Assembly (NCBI GenBank): GCA_963833375.1
Contig: CAWHXR010000001.1
Span: 1-64,000, forward strand
DNA from: DASUPK01 sp963833375
GTDB taxonomy: Bacteria; Actinomycetota; Thermoleophilia; Solirubrobacterales; 70-9
DNA length: 64,000 nucleotides
Direction: 5' to 3'
In this document: piece by piece, positions 24,316-33,028 of the stretch
Layout: each line of letters begins with the position of its first letter
Numbering within the stretch: position 1 is the stretch's first letter
Position numbers and translations under genes: made by a program
The notes under the pieces: generated by a model
What the model saw: only the letters and a program-made list of their open reading frames with translations
The model's database searches: none
Told to the model about the DNA's origin: nothing

Positions 24316-25682
24316 AGAAGGGAAGGTGAGGTGTGTGGGGTGATGGAGAAGCGGGGAGGTGGGTGAGAGCGCGTGTGAAGGTGGGTGAGGGTGTGCGGGC
24401 GCTCGAAAACGCCGCCCAGCGGCGGCTGGGTTGCGCTGCCAGACGAGTGGCTTGTAGCGGTGGTGGGGCAGCTGATGCTGGTGCGGAGCTTGTTGCTGGA
24501 TTGGCGCAGTGCTGCGCTGGCTGGGGAACTGAGAGCAGCTTCACTCAGCATGAGGGCCGTGGGTAGTCTCGAGCGAAAAGCGCAGAACGGCAACGACTGC
24601 GTCCCGTGGCGACAGTCGCCACCTGAGCCCGCGCCGCATGCTGGTGCGCCCGAACAAGGCGTTCGCCGGCACCGGGGAGGACCCGTCGAAGGCGGAGAAG
24701 AGGTGCGACCACGCGAACCCACCTGATCCTCCGTGAGCAGGCGGGATGGGGATGATAAGGTAGAGGTGCGACAGCTTCTTATGGGCGGGATGCGCTGGAA
24801 GTGTCGACCGCCGCCAACGTCGCTGCCCTGAGACTAGCACGGTGACGTTGCCGCGCGGAGCGCCGAGACCAACTTGGCACGCTCTGCCGGATCGCGGCGA
24901 TCTCTCGGTGGCTGAAGTCGAGCTGCCGCAGGGGACGAGCGTGCGCTGGCGAGGGCAGATCGACTCCGCGGCCGTCGGATGATGCAGGTGGCGTGGTACG
25001 GCAATGGGTGGCGCGTGGATTGGTTATGGCTGGAGCGGTGGCGACGAGCGGGGGGCGCTGAAGGCGCGCGGTGCCTGGGTGGACGTTCGAAGCCAGAGCA
25101 CAGATGAGGTGGCCTGGGTAGGAGCGGGCAGGGCTCAGGCGTGAGGCGGTGGTTCTGGCCGCGCTGAGCGCTTGCGGTGCGTGGGGCTGGCGGCGACGAT
25201 TGGCGAGTACGGCGGATGGATCGCCCACTGCGGCGTTACTGACTCGAGCGCGACCTCTCTCAAGCACGCGAACTCGACGACGGGCTGCGAATCCTCGGGC
25301 TCGTCTGGGACCTGGGCAGGAACGGTGCGCTTGCTTGGGCGTGCACCTCGTCGAGTCGCAGTCGATGTGGAGGCCGATGGACAACTCCATCTTGACCATC
25401 CTTCCTTCGCAGGTAGCATTGTGACGGAAGACGTCGAGAGACGACGTCGACGGGTCGGTCTCTGAGCCAAGCCAGCATCGCCGCATGAACAACTCGAACA
25501 TCGCGCAGAAACGTGCTGTCTCCTGCGTCTCTCCGGTAGAACCCCCCTGTCCCATCGGCGCGAACACTAGGTCGGCTTCGGACGGTCGGCTTCCTCGAGC
25601 AGTCTGGTGCCGGTAGCACTTCTGTGGGCCAGCGGAGCCGCGCCTCCAATGCGCGAGGAGGGGCAGCCCGGCCCGATTCGAT
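24316..25682. other. 1.4 kb without a convincing gene
   Basis: The first 150 bp are GT/GA-rich low-complexity sequence. Two short stretches look slightly protein-like: a plus frame from ATG 24640 (LVRPNKAFAGTGEDPSKAEK) and a minus frame near 25400 (MVKMELSIGLHIDCDS, continuing in another frame as VPDEPEDSQPVVEFA). Both are short or broken, so I call neither. The rest shows nothing. Confidence 0.45.
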
Positions 25683-26819
25683 CTAGGAGCGACACATGGC
25701 GTGGGCGGGCAGGGTTCCGATGAGGCGCGGATGACCGTCGATGACGGGCGCGTCGATCAGCTCGAAGCCCTCGAAGCCCGCATGGCGAGCCATCGCGTCC
25801 AAACCTGCGGGGGTGAAGCCCCAGTAGACGAAGTCATCGCGAGGGTAGACCTCGCCTGGCTCATAGGCGTGGATAGCCACCGGGGCGTCGAGCGTCCGAT
25901 CCGGTGAGCCGTAGGTCTCGAGAAGCACCCGGCCTTCGGCCGAGAGGCGCCGTCGAAGCACCTTGAGCAGGCCCATCGGGTTGTCTACCCGGTGCAGGAT
26001 CCCGAAGCAGAGGATGAAGTCGAACGTTTCCTCCAGCTGGTCGAGATCGAAGGCGTTGAGGCGGCGGTATTCGACCTTCGAGTGGAGCAACTCCCGGATC
26101 GCTGTGAACCCCTCGCCCCCCTCAAGCTCGACATCCCAGCGCGACCGGACCCACATTCTGTATTGCTCGTTGTCCACCGCGACGACTCGCCGCGCGCCAC
26201 GCGCTTCGGCGAGGAACGCGTAGAAGCCGTCAAAGGTGCCGACGTCGAGCACGCTCATGCCGCTGAAGGCCTCGGGAATGGCGGGGATCCGGTAGCGGTG
26301 GTCGCGGGCGACCCCGGGCGTGTAGAGCTCCTCGGAATGGTCGAGCGAGAAGGTGTGGAACCAGAGCGGCACCCGATCTAGGGCGGCTCTGGCCGCGTCG
26401 GGATCGGCCTCGATTGGCAGCAGATCAGCCACCTCGCGCTCGGCGGTAGTTGGCTTCGGAGGAGCTTCCCTCCGCAATGTCACGGTCCCCTTTGGTTCAG
26501 CAGGGTGCCGACTCCGGGTGCCCCTGGATACATCGGATGCTGAGAAGGGCCGCTCGCGCTTCGCGTCCTTGTGATTACGAACTGTGGCGGCAAACGCCGA
26601 AACGCCGTGCTGTGCCGGCGCCGAGGCTGCTCTGGGCCAGCTGAAAAGTTCCCAGTCTTTGGCGTGACCGTCCCGCGGGCGAGACATGTAACGGCCTTTA
26701 GGCATACCGCCGTTCTTTTGCTCCAAGGCGTCGAAGGCGGCATCCCGGGTCGACCCCTTGCAGTGCCCGCTTGCTTTCCACTTGCCCTCGACGTTCTTGT
26801 GTCTGAAGTCGAAGACCAT
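25683..26819 (-). CDS. SAM-dependent methyltransferase (CmoB/DUF1698-like) with an extra N-terminal domain
   Basis: 378 residues from ATG 26819. The C-terminal 250 residues form a class I methyltransferase: VPLWFHTFSLDHSEELYTPG, motif I SVLDVGTFDGFYAFLAEARG, RRVVAVDNEQYRMW and DFILCFGILHRVDNPMG. This is the pattern of the mo5U34 tRNA methyltransferase-like group, although such proteins also methylate other small molecules. The first 65 residues (MVFDFRHKNVEGKWKASGHC ... RPRDGHAKDWELFSW) look like a separate small domain joined by a low-complexity linker, which is unusual. It may be a real fusion or two genes joined by an indel. Confidence 0.8.
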   Translation of the reverse strand: MVFDFRHKNVEGKWKASGHCKGSTRDAAFDALEQKNGGMPKGRYMSRPRDGHAKDWELFSWPRAASAPAQHGVSAFAATVRNHKDAKRERPFSASDVSRGTRSRHPAEPKGTVTLRREAPPKPTTAEREVADLLPIEADPDAARAALDRVPLWFHTFSLDHSEELYTPGVARDHRYRIPAIPEAFSGMSVLDVGTFDGFYAFLAEARGARRVVAVDNEQYRMWVRSRWDVELEGGEGFTAIRELLHSKVEYRRLNAFDLDQLEETFDFILCFGILHRVDNPMGLLKVLRRRLSAEGRVLLETYGSPDRTLDAPVAIHAYEPGEVYPRDDFVYWGFTPAGLDAMARHAGFEGFELIDAPVIDGHPRLIGTLPAHAMCRS

Positions 26820-27182
26820 CGCACCTAAGGTAACCGCTACGGCGCAGCCAGAGCAACCCCGACGAGAGCGCGACGGCGTAGGGCTGGTGGAAGAACCCCG
26901 CGCGAAAAGCAGGAGCGCCACCTCACCTCCTCATGCAGCAGTAGCGGCTGGCTACTTAGGCAACCAAGCAGGCGATGGAGTTGGCCGGACTCGAACCCCA
27001 GGGGCTTCGTCACTAGCTGCTCGTTTGCGCGAAAGCGAGCGCCAGTTCGAAAGCGCTCCTTTCAGCAGCACTATTGGAACCTGGTGGGGCCCGCCACTCT
27101 TGCGCGATATGCGGCAGCGCACCTTCCCTTTCCGCTTCCGCCTTGCCTTCGGTTGCCCGCTCTCGGCATTCTCCAGGTGGGA
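26820..27182. other. Intergenic region with inverted module C
   Basis: No gene. Module C on the minus strand lies at 27020-27063. A tRNA-like TTCGA stretch near 26990 does not fold well. Confidence 0.4.
27020..27063 (-). repeat. Hairpin repeat module C with end of module B
   Basis: On the minus strand: GAAAGGAGCGCTTTCGAACT then GGCGCTCGCTTTCGCGC. It has the same order as in the composite repeat but no A or B stem. Confidence 0.7.
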
Positions 27183-27692
27183 ATGAAACGGCTCTATCTC
27201 CTGCGCCACGCGAAGTCGAGCTGGGACGATCCGACGCTTGCCGACCGCGACCGGCCACTGGCGCCTCGCGGTCGCCGCGCCGCCAAGGTCATGGCAAAGC
27301 ACCTGGGGCGGAAGGGGATCTCCCCCGAGCTGGTGCTGTGTTCGCCATCGACGCGCACCCGCCAGACGCTGAAACGGCTCACGCCGGGGCTGGGGAAGAA
27401 GGCCGACGTGCAGATCGAGCCCGAGCTCTACGCGGCCCCGGCACGCGACCTGCTCGAGGTGCTGCGCAAGGTGCCGGACGAGGTCGAGTCCGTGATGCTG
27501 ATCGGCCACAACCCCGGGATCCAGGACCTCGCCCTGAGCCTCGCCAGCGCCGGCTCTGAGATCCCGCGGTTAAGGAGCAAGTTTCCGACCGCGGCGCTGG
27601 CAACGCTGGAGCTCGACGGAACCTGGCGCGAGCTGGCGCCCGGAAGCGCTGAGCTGGTGTCGATGGTGAGGCCTAAGGAGCTCTCGGGCTAG
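27183..27692 (+). CDS. sixA: Histidine phosphatase family protein (SixA-like)
   Basis: 169 residues from ATG 27183, just after AGGTGGGA. It begins KRLYLLRHAKSSWDDP: the catalytic His of the RHA motif is at residue about 8, SSW is typical of SixA, and the second His is in LIGHNPGIQDLA. PSELVLCSPSTRTRQT-type sequence lies between. SixA-type enzymes remove phosphate from protein histidines in phosphorelays or from small molecules. Length and motifs are complete. A module-B repeat begins at its stop codon. Confidence 0.88.
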   Translation: MKRLYLLRHAKSSWDDPTLADRDRPLAPRGRRAAKVMAKHLGRKGISPELVLCSPSTRTRQTLKRLTPGLGKKADVQIEPELYAAPARDLLEVLRKVPDEVESVMLIGHNPGIQDLALSLASAGSEIPRLRSKFPTAALATLELDGTWRELAPGSAELVSMVRPKELSG

Positions 27693-27714
27693 CGTTTTGC
27701 ATGGAAAGCAGCGG
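27693..27714 (+). repeat. Hairpin repeat module B
   Basis: CGTTTTGCATGGAAAGCAGC begins at the stop of sixA and leads into the promoter cassette at 27718. Confidence 0.8.
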
Positions 27715-27717
27715 TTC

Positions 27718-27738
27718 GCGCGAGATACTGCGTGGGCG
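27718..27738 (+). promoter_or_regulatory. Leaderless-type promoter cassette
   Basis: GATACT at 27724-27729, then 9 nt (GCGTGGGCG) and ATG. Identical to the copy at 10322. Confidence 0.62.
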
Positions 27739-28137
27739 ATGTCGGTCCAGAAAGTCGAGTTGCTGCGTGAGGCAACAGACGCCTTCAATCGACGGGATGG
27801 CGCGGCATTCGATGCACTTCTCGCTCGCGGCGCAGAGATCGTGCCGGTGAGGGCGGCCTTGGAAGGGACCGTCTATCGGGGTGCCGACGCTGGTTCCCAG
27901 TACTGCGCGGCTGTCGATAAGACCTGGGACTCCCTCAGCTGGGAGATCGAGGAAGTTCGCGACGTCGGAGACGCCGCTCTTGCCTTAGGGCGCATCCGCG
28001 GCAAGGGACAGGACAGCGGTGCCGTCATCGACACATCTGCGGCGTGGGTCGCCCACTTCCACGGTGGACTGATCGCTCGCTTTCGTACTTACACCGACCG
28101 TGGCGAAGCCCTCGAAGCCGCCGAGCTGTGGGAGTAG
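27739..28137 (+). CDS. NTF2/SnoaL-like small protein
   Basis: 132 residues, beginning MSVQKVELLREATDAFNRRD and ending EALEAAELWE. The helix-loop LLARGAEIVPVRA and the strand WVAHFHGGLIARFRTY keep the fold. First gene of a three-gene run with 3-bp gaps (27739, 28141, 28384), transcribed from the module-B linked promoter. The gene after it is unrelated in sequence, which is unusual for these runs. Confidence 0.85.
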   Translation: MSVQKVELLREATDAFNRRDGAAFDALLARGAEIVPVRAALEGTVYRGADAGSQYCAAVDKTWDSLSWEIEEVRDVGDAALALGRIRGKGQDSGAVIDTSAAWVAHFHGGLIARFRTYTDRGEALEAAELWE

Positions 28138-28140
28138 GCG

Positions 28141-28380
28141 ATGTCGCAGACGAACATCTGGCACCTCAACATCAGCTACATCGGCACCGGTGAGGACGGA
28201 GAACGCGCCAACGACATCATCGTTACGGCGCGCAAGCAAGGGAAGCCGGTCTACGGCGAAGGCCCTTGGTGGAACGTCGCTTACGAGAACGTCGAGACCC
28301 GCGAAGCCGCGCTGAGTGCTCTCAGCATTGATCTGGACGAGATCGACCCAGGGTGGCGGGACGTACTCGAGGTCAGATAG
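28141..28380 (+). CDS. Small protein of unknown function in an NTF2-like operon
   Basis: 79 residues, beginning MSQTNIWHLNISYIGTGEDG, then EGPWWNVAYENVETREAAL and an acidic end (IDLDEIDPGWRDVLEVR). It keeps the MSQ start and the GTAGGCGATGTCG junction of the family but has no NTF2 body. I do not recognise the fold; a small alpha+beta protein is likely. The 3-bp spacing on both sides implies co-translation with its two NTF2-like neighbours. Confidence 0.65.
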   Translation: MSQTNIWHLNISYIGTGEDGERANDIIVTARKQGKPVYGEGPWWNVAYENVETREAALSALSIDLDEIDPGWRDVLEVR

Positions 28381-28383
28381 GCG

Positions 28384-28785
28384 ATGTCGGAGGAGAACGT
28401 CGAGGTCATCCGAAACGTCTTCGCGATGATCGACCGCGGCGACGCGCAAGCCTGGGACCTGCTTCCCCCGGATTTCGTGATCGATCTGTCGCGGCGGCTC
28501 ATAGACCCCGTGGTGCTTCGTGGGCCCGATGAAATGCGTGCCTTCTATCGCGACCTTGATGCGACCTGGGCGGATGGGGCAAGGGTGGAAGTCGAAGAAT
28601 TGATCGACGCGGGCGACAAGGTGCTCGTGCTGATCCGCTTCAGTGGCCGCGGCAAGACGAGCGGTGCTGAGGTTGAGGCTCTTGTCTGGAACCTGTGGAC
28701 GTTCCGCGATGGCGAGCTAGCCAGGTGGACCTACTTCGGAGAAGACCGAGCCGAGGCCCTCGAAGCCGCCGGGCTCCGGGAGTAG
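28384..28785 (+). CDS. NTF2/SnoaL-like small protein
   Basis: 133 residues, beginning MSEENVEVIRNVFAMIDRGD and ending EALEAAGLRE. LLPPDFVIDLSRRLIDPVVL and LVWNLWTFRDGELARWTYFG mark the two halves of the fold. Last gene of the run; no repeat follows at once, but a module B with an orphan promoter lies about 95 bp further on. Confidence 0.85.
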   Translation: MSEENVEVIRNVFAMIDRGDAQAWDLLPPDFVIDLSRRLIDPVVLRGPDEMRAFYRDLDATWADGARVEVEELIDAGDKVLVLIRFSGRGKTSGAEVEALVWNLWTFRDGELARWTYFGEDRAEALEAAGLRE

Positions 28786-28878
28786 CAGCTCGCCCCCTTT
28801 AAGGCCGCGACCCGCAGCGGGGGCAGCGTCAGGCCATTGGTGAATAGAGGGCGGTACTCGTGAGAAGGCCGGGCACTA

Positions 28879-28958
28879 CTGCTTTGCATGGAAAGCAGCG
28901 GTTCGCGCGAGATACTGCGTGGTGCTTTGGATGAGAAGCAGCTATCCGCTTTGCACGG
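28879..28958 (+). repeat. Hairpin repeat B, orphan promoter, then modules A+B
   Basis: CTGCTTTGCATGGAAAGCAG (B), then the promoter cassette with GATACT at 28911. In place of a start codon the next unit GTGCTTTGGATGAGAAGCAG (A) and CCGCTTTGCACGGAAAGG (B) follow. It looks like one repeat inserted into, or recombined with, the promoter of another unit. Confidence 0.75.
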
Positions 28959-28999
28959 AAAGGGGCACCGGAGGCCACTACCCACCGCCGCAGGTAAAG

Positions 29000-29503
29000 A
29001 AAGGCGGTACTCGCTAACCCCAGGCCTCAACGGCGAGTTCCCGATCTCAGTGGCGGACCACTCAGGGTACGAAGTTTTCGAGATCCTCCGTCCCCGAGAA
29101 CGTTCGGAAAAGGAGCGCTTCCAGATCCACGACGCGGCTGGGAGCGAAATCGCGCAGTTGCGCTGGTCCCGGCCGTCACTGGTTCGGCACATTGAAGAGC
29201 TGTGAGCTTCTTATTGGGGATGTGCCCGCCGGCACCATCGAGCTTAAGCGCCGGCAATTCAGGCTGATCACGACGGACGGCGTCGAGACGGTGGCGACCA
29301 AACGCCGGCTGCGCCGCCGCTACGAACTTACCCGGGCTGGCCGTCCCGCGGGGCTTCTCAGGGGAAGGCTGGTGCAGGCAAGGTGGACCTACACGCTCGA
29401 CCTGCCCGAGGATCTCGATGTGGTCCCCCTGTTGTGCATGGTGGGTTTGATCCACCAGGAGCGCCCGAGCTACTCAGAGGGATTCAGCGCGGGTATCGCC
29501 TAG
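29000..29503 (+). pseudogene. LURP-one/Tubby-like fold protein, frameshifted and lacking a clear start
   Basis: The first frame gives GEFPISVADHSGYEVFEILR and IHDAAGSEIAQLRWSRPSLV, then stops at 29205. The second frame overlaps it and continues CELLIGDVPAGTIELKRRQF, VATKRRLRRRYELTRAGRPA and WTYTLDLPEDLDVVPLLCMV to 29503. Together they resemble the 12-stranded LURP-one-like barrel. The upstream end runs into hairpin repeats with no start codon, so the 5' end was probably lost by recombination. Confidence 0.5.
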
Positions 29504-29548
29504 CCGCTTCGGACGAAAAGCAGCGGTTCTGCTTTGCATGGAAAGCGA
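29502..29548 (+). repeat. Hairpin repeat, modules A+B
   Basis: AGCCGCTTCGGACGAAAAGC (A), then CTGCTTTGCATGGAAAGC (B). It begins at the stop codon of the preceding frame and is followed by a promoter cassette. Confidence 0.8.
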
Positions 29549-29555
29549 CACTCCG

Positions 29556-29574
29556 TCGAGAGATACTGCGTGAA
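29556..29574 (+). promoter_or_regulatory. Leaderless-type promoter cassette
   Basis: GATACT at 29562-29567, then 7 nt (GCGTGAA) and the ATG at 29575. Here the downstream gene is not NTF2-like. Confidence 0.58.
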
Positions 29575-31233
29575 ATGCAGCCTCTACTGCTCGCGGTGGG
29601 AAGCGACTCGCGGATGGCGAAAGCCCTCGAGCGCCACCTCCGTCGCGCATTTTCTTCCCGGGGATTCAGAGCCGCAGGCTTCGACAGGACACACGCCCGG
29701 CGATGGAAGCTCTCCGCGAGTTGAAGGACCGCGGGGAGCTGGTGGCCCTTCTGATCGCCGACCAGCATGCAGCGCGAGATGGCGGGTCTTGACCTGCTGA
29801 GGGAAGGACTAAAGCTGCATCCAGAAGCGCGAACGGTGTTGCTGTGCGGGCACGCCGACTTCGAGCTCGCGGTCGACGCCGTCAACACGCTGGCGCTGGA
29901 TCACTTCGTGGTCAAGCCGTTCGACGGCGAGCGGGATCTGCTTCCGATCGTCACGGACCTCCTCGACGGCTGGCAAGGCGCCCGTGACCGCGACGCAGAG
30001 GGAGTGAGGATCGTGGGGGAGCGGGATACGTCGCGGGGCCACACCATCCAGCAGTTCCTGGGACGCAACAACATCCACTACCAGTGGCTGGACCCGAGCC
30101 TCGACGAGGGAAAGACCCTGCTCGAGGCAGGTCGCCGAGCAGGACCGCGCCCACCTGCCAATCGCCGTGTTCCCCGACGGCGTCGCGGTCGCGCAGCCCA
30201 CTAACGTGGAACTCGCCAGCCAGCTCGGGATCGCCACCCGCCCGACGCTCGATCACTACGACCTCGTGATCGTGGGAGGCGGGCCGGCGGGGTTGGCGGC
30301 GGCCGTGTACGCCTCGTCTGAGGGATTGAGCACGGTCATGATCGAGCGGGAAGCACCCGGCGGCCAGGCCGGGCAGAGCCCGCGGATCGAGAACTACCTC
30401 GGCTTCCACGCGGGACTCAGCGGATCGGAGCTAACGCGGCGGGCGATCATCCAGGCACGCCGTTTCGGTGCCGAGATCGTCCGCCCGCGCGAGGTGATTG
30501 GCCTCGAGCGGCGGGACGGCGACCGCATCCTCCACTTCTCCGATCAAACCACCCTCAGGGCCCGCAGCGTGCTGATCTCCACCGGGGTCTCGTACCGTCG
30601 GCTCACCGCGCCCGGCGTCTCGGAGCTGCTCGGCGCCGGCGTCTACTACGGCGCCTCCCGCCCGCGATGCCCAGGACCAGGTCGATCAGCACGTGTTCAT
30701 CGTCGGCGGTGCGAACTCCGCCGGCCAGTGGGCGCTCAACTTCGCGCGCTATGCCGGCAAGGTGACGATGCTGATCCGGGCCGACTCGCTCGCAGAGGGG
30801 ATGAGTCGGTACCTGATCGATCAGATCGAGCTGGCGGGCAATATCGAGGTCCTGACCCGGACGGAACTTACCGCGGCCCACGGCAGCGACCGCCTCGAGT
30901 CCCTGACCGTGAAGCGGAACGGGGAGCGAACGGGCGACCCCGTCCCGGCCGATGCGGTGTTCATCTTCATCGGCGCCTCCCCACACACGGATTGGCTTCA
31001 AGGGAAGCTGATCTGCGATGACGGCGGGTTCATCGTCTCCGGCCGTGATCTGGGAAGCCAGTCCGGCCGACTGGCCGCTCGATCGGGATCCCTACTTGCT
31101 CGAGTCCTGCATGCCGGGCGTGTTCGCCGCCGGAGACGTCCGCCATGGCTCGAACCAGCGAGTGGCCTCCGCCGTCGGCGAGGGCTCGATGGCGGTGCAG
31201 CTGATCCACCAGTACCTCGCGGAGGGCGAATGA
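29575..31233 (+). pseudogene. Response regulator / thioredoxin-like / thioredoxin-reductase fusion, frameshifted
   Basis: The pieces lie in order but in changing frames. A receiver-like domain (MQPLLLAVGSDSRMAKALER; RTVLLCGHADFELAVDAVN; HFVVKPFDG with the conserved Lys) is followed by a thioredoxin/glutaredoxin-like segment (IQQFLGRNNIHYQWLDPSLD). A flavoprotein then follows with VIVGGGPAGLAAAVYASSEG, GLSTVMIEREAPGGQAGQSP, NADPH-site HVFIVGGANSAGQWALNFAR and CMPGVFAAGDVRHGSNQRVA. The usual CxxC of thioredoxin reductase is not evident. At least four frame changes (about 29690, 30135, 30665, 31065). Fusions of this kind occur in actinobacteria; intact length would be about 550 residues. Confidence 0.8.
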
Positions 31234-31615
31234 GGGTCTGGAGCGTCCGGATCGCCCCGCCGACCGGGCCCCCCTGCAGCAGGTCGACGGTCCTCACCGA
31301 TGAGTGGCCCGACCAGCTGGCCGAAGCGCTCTCCGAGCTCCTCGCGCTGGATCACAGGTCCGCGACTAACACGGCTCCCTTCGCGTGAAAGGGGAAGTCT
31401 CGGCTGATGGGACGAGGACTTCCGAAATAGCCGCTTTGGACGAAAAGCGGAACTAACGCGCATCGCGCAGCGCCCAGCGGCCCGAGAGCTCCAACACCAA
31501 GGGCGGCAGCGCCAGACCTGACTGAGGAAGAGGACCAAACACCTGCAAGCCCTGGCAGTACGGGACGCGACATGCGATAGCTACCTTGGGTCTTGACCGC
31601 TGTCGGTGGCGGCAG
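31234..31615. other. Intergenic region with module A and the TTCGCGTGAA motif
   Basis: No gene beyond a possible short UBP-like remnant just after the flavoprotein (RVWSVRIAPPTGPPC). CCCTTCGCGTGAAAG near 31377 precedes module A at 31426. Confidence 0.4.
31426..31450 (+). repeat. Hairpin repeat module A
   Basis: AATAGCCGCTTTGGACGAAA then AGCGG. Same as the copies at 19938 and 22624. Confidence 0.82.
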
Positions 31616-32764
31616 CTACCCGGGAATGGCGGCGATGCGCCGGCTCCGCCGGTGGGCCTCGATGAAGCGATCATTGGCCAGGGCTGCGCAGATCGCGAGC
31701 TCGCCTGCGACGAGGGTCGCCCCGACGATCTCGGCGAACTTCTTCGCCGTGCCTTCTCCGTCGCAGCCGAGCAGGGCCAGGCACTCGCGCTGCGTCGGGA
31801 GCCTGGTTCCACCGCCGACCGTGCCGACCACCAGGTTCGGCAGCCGCGCGGCCACGTAGAGGTCGTCCGCGCCAACCAGCTCGACGTCCAGGAAGCCGAT
31901 GCTCGCGTTGACGATCTGTGCGACGTCCTGCCCGCACGCGATGTAGATGGCGGCCAGGCCGTTCGCGAAGTGGGCGTTCGCGCCGAGCGCGCCCGCCTGC
32001 ATGGTTCCGAGCCGACCGGAGGCCGCGAACTCGACCAGGTCGGCGGGCGACACGCCGAGGTGCGCCTCGACGACGCTCGCCGGCAGGGTCAGGTCGATCG
32101 CCACCTCCTTGCCATAGGGCCGGAACAAGTTGATGGCGGCGGGCTTCTTGTCGCTCGAGTAGTTGCAGCGCAGGTACCACCGCTCGCAGGGCACCGCCTC
32201 AGCGACCTGCCGGCAGACCCGGTCAACCGCGAGGTTGACCATGTTGAGGCCCATTGCATCGCCCGTGCTGAACACGAACTGGGCAAAGACGCGCCGGCCG
32301 AACACGTGCGGGCGGATCTCGACCAGACGGCCGTGGACCGTGGTCTCGGCGGCCAGAGCCTGGAGCTCGGTCAGATGATCGTCAAGCCAGCTCGCCAGGG
32401 CGAGCGCTTCTCGGGTTGTCCCCACCACGAAGCAGGGGGTGATGTCGAGCGCGTCCGCCACGACGTACGCGTTGGCGCCACCCGCCTCGGTGATCGCCCG
32501 CATGCCGTACTGGTAGGTGGTGACGAGAGTCCCCTCCGTGGTCGCGAACGGCACGAAGAACAGCCCGTCGGCGTGCTGTCCCTTGACACGGATGGGTCCG
32601 CCTATGCCGAGCGGGATATGCGTCGCTCCGACGAGGTTCTCGATGTTCCCGCGGGTCTCTTCGGGCGCGAACGCCGTCTCCGCGGCCGCTTCCAGGGCGT
32701 GCCCGGTGTTGTGCGCGAGCCAGGCGCGTCGCATCGCCGGGTTGGCTCCGAGGATCTGGGGCAT
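31616..32764 (-). CDS. Hydroxymethylglutaryl-CoA reductase
   Basis: 382 residues from ATG 32764 (GGAGG 9 nt upstream). ENLVGATHIPLGIGGP is the HMG-CoA binding loop with the catalytic Glu region. DAMGLNMVN is the cofactor motif, GANAHFANGLAAIYIACGQD the second active-site segment, and GTVGGGTRLPTQ the nucleotide-site turn. The C-terminal His is in IEAHRRSRR. The enzyme makes mevalonate from HMG-CoA with NAD(P)H. No other mevalonate-pathway gene is in this window, which is unusual since these bacteria normally use the MEP pathway. The frame is intact and the catalytic residues are present. Confidence 0.92.
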   Translation of the reverse strand: MPQILGANPAMRRAWLAHNTGHALEAAAETAFAPEETRGNIENLVGATHIPLGIGGPIRVKGQHADGLFFVPFATTEGTLVTTYQYGMRAITEAGGANAYVVADALDITPCFVVGTTREALALASWLDDHLTELQALAAETTVHGRLVEIRPHVFGRRVFAQFVFSTGDAMGLNMVNLAVDRVCRQVAEAVPCERWYLRCNYSSDKKPAAINLFRPYGKEVAIDLTLPASVVEAHLGVSPADLVEFAASGRLGTMQAGALGANAHFANGLAAIYIACGQDVAQIVNASIGFLDVELVGADDLYVAARLPNLVVGTVGGGTRLPTQRECLALLGCDGEGTAKKFAEIVGATLVAGELAICAALANDRFIEAHRRSRRIAAIPG

Positions 32765-32979
32765 CGAGCATCGCCTCCGGTCGAACGCTTGGCAGCCAAT
32801 TACATCACCAAGGACCCCAGTGCGCCAGCGGGGGCATCGAGGCGTGGACTTGGCACGACGCGGGGGATCGGAGCAGGCCGCGTGGGCTCAGCCGCGCGCC
32901 AGCCACGCGTCGGGCAGGTCCAGAGGCGGCAGCGCCAGCCCTAAGGAAATAGAACGGTATTCGTGGAAGGCCAGGCACT

Positions 32980-33003
32980 ACTGCTTTGCATGGAAAGCGG
33001 GAC
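32980..33003 (+). repeat. Hairpin repeat module B
   Basis: CTGCTTTGCATGGAAAGCGG, 13 bp before the promoter-like GATACT. Confidence 0.78.
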
Positions 33004-33007
33004 TCCG

Positions 33008-33028
33008 CGGAGAGATACTGCGTGGGCG
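33008..33028 (+). promoter_or_regulatory. Leaderless-type promoter cassette
   Basis: GATACT at 33014-33019, then 9 nt to a GTG start (33029). Confidence 0.58.

Noticed and set aside
24316..25682. Two small protein-like stretches (ATG 24640 plus; near 25400 minus)
   Set aside because: Too short or broken by frame changes, with no ribosome site or family resemblance.
26960..27005. tRNA 3' fragment or attachment site on the minus strand (GGGGTTCGAGTCCGGCC)
   Set aside because: With the T-loop placed canonically the T-stem pairs only at two positions, and no 5' half or acceptor partner is present.
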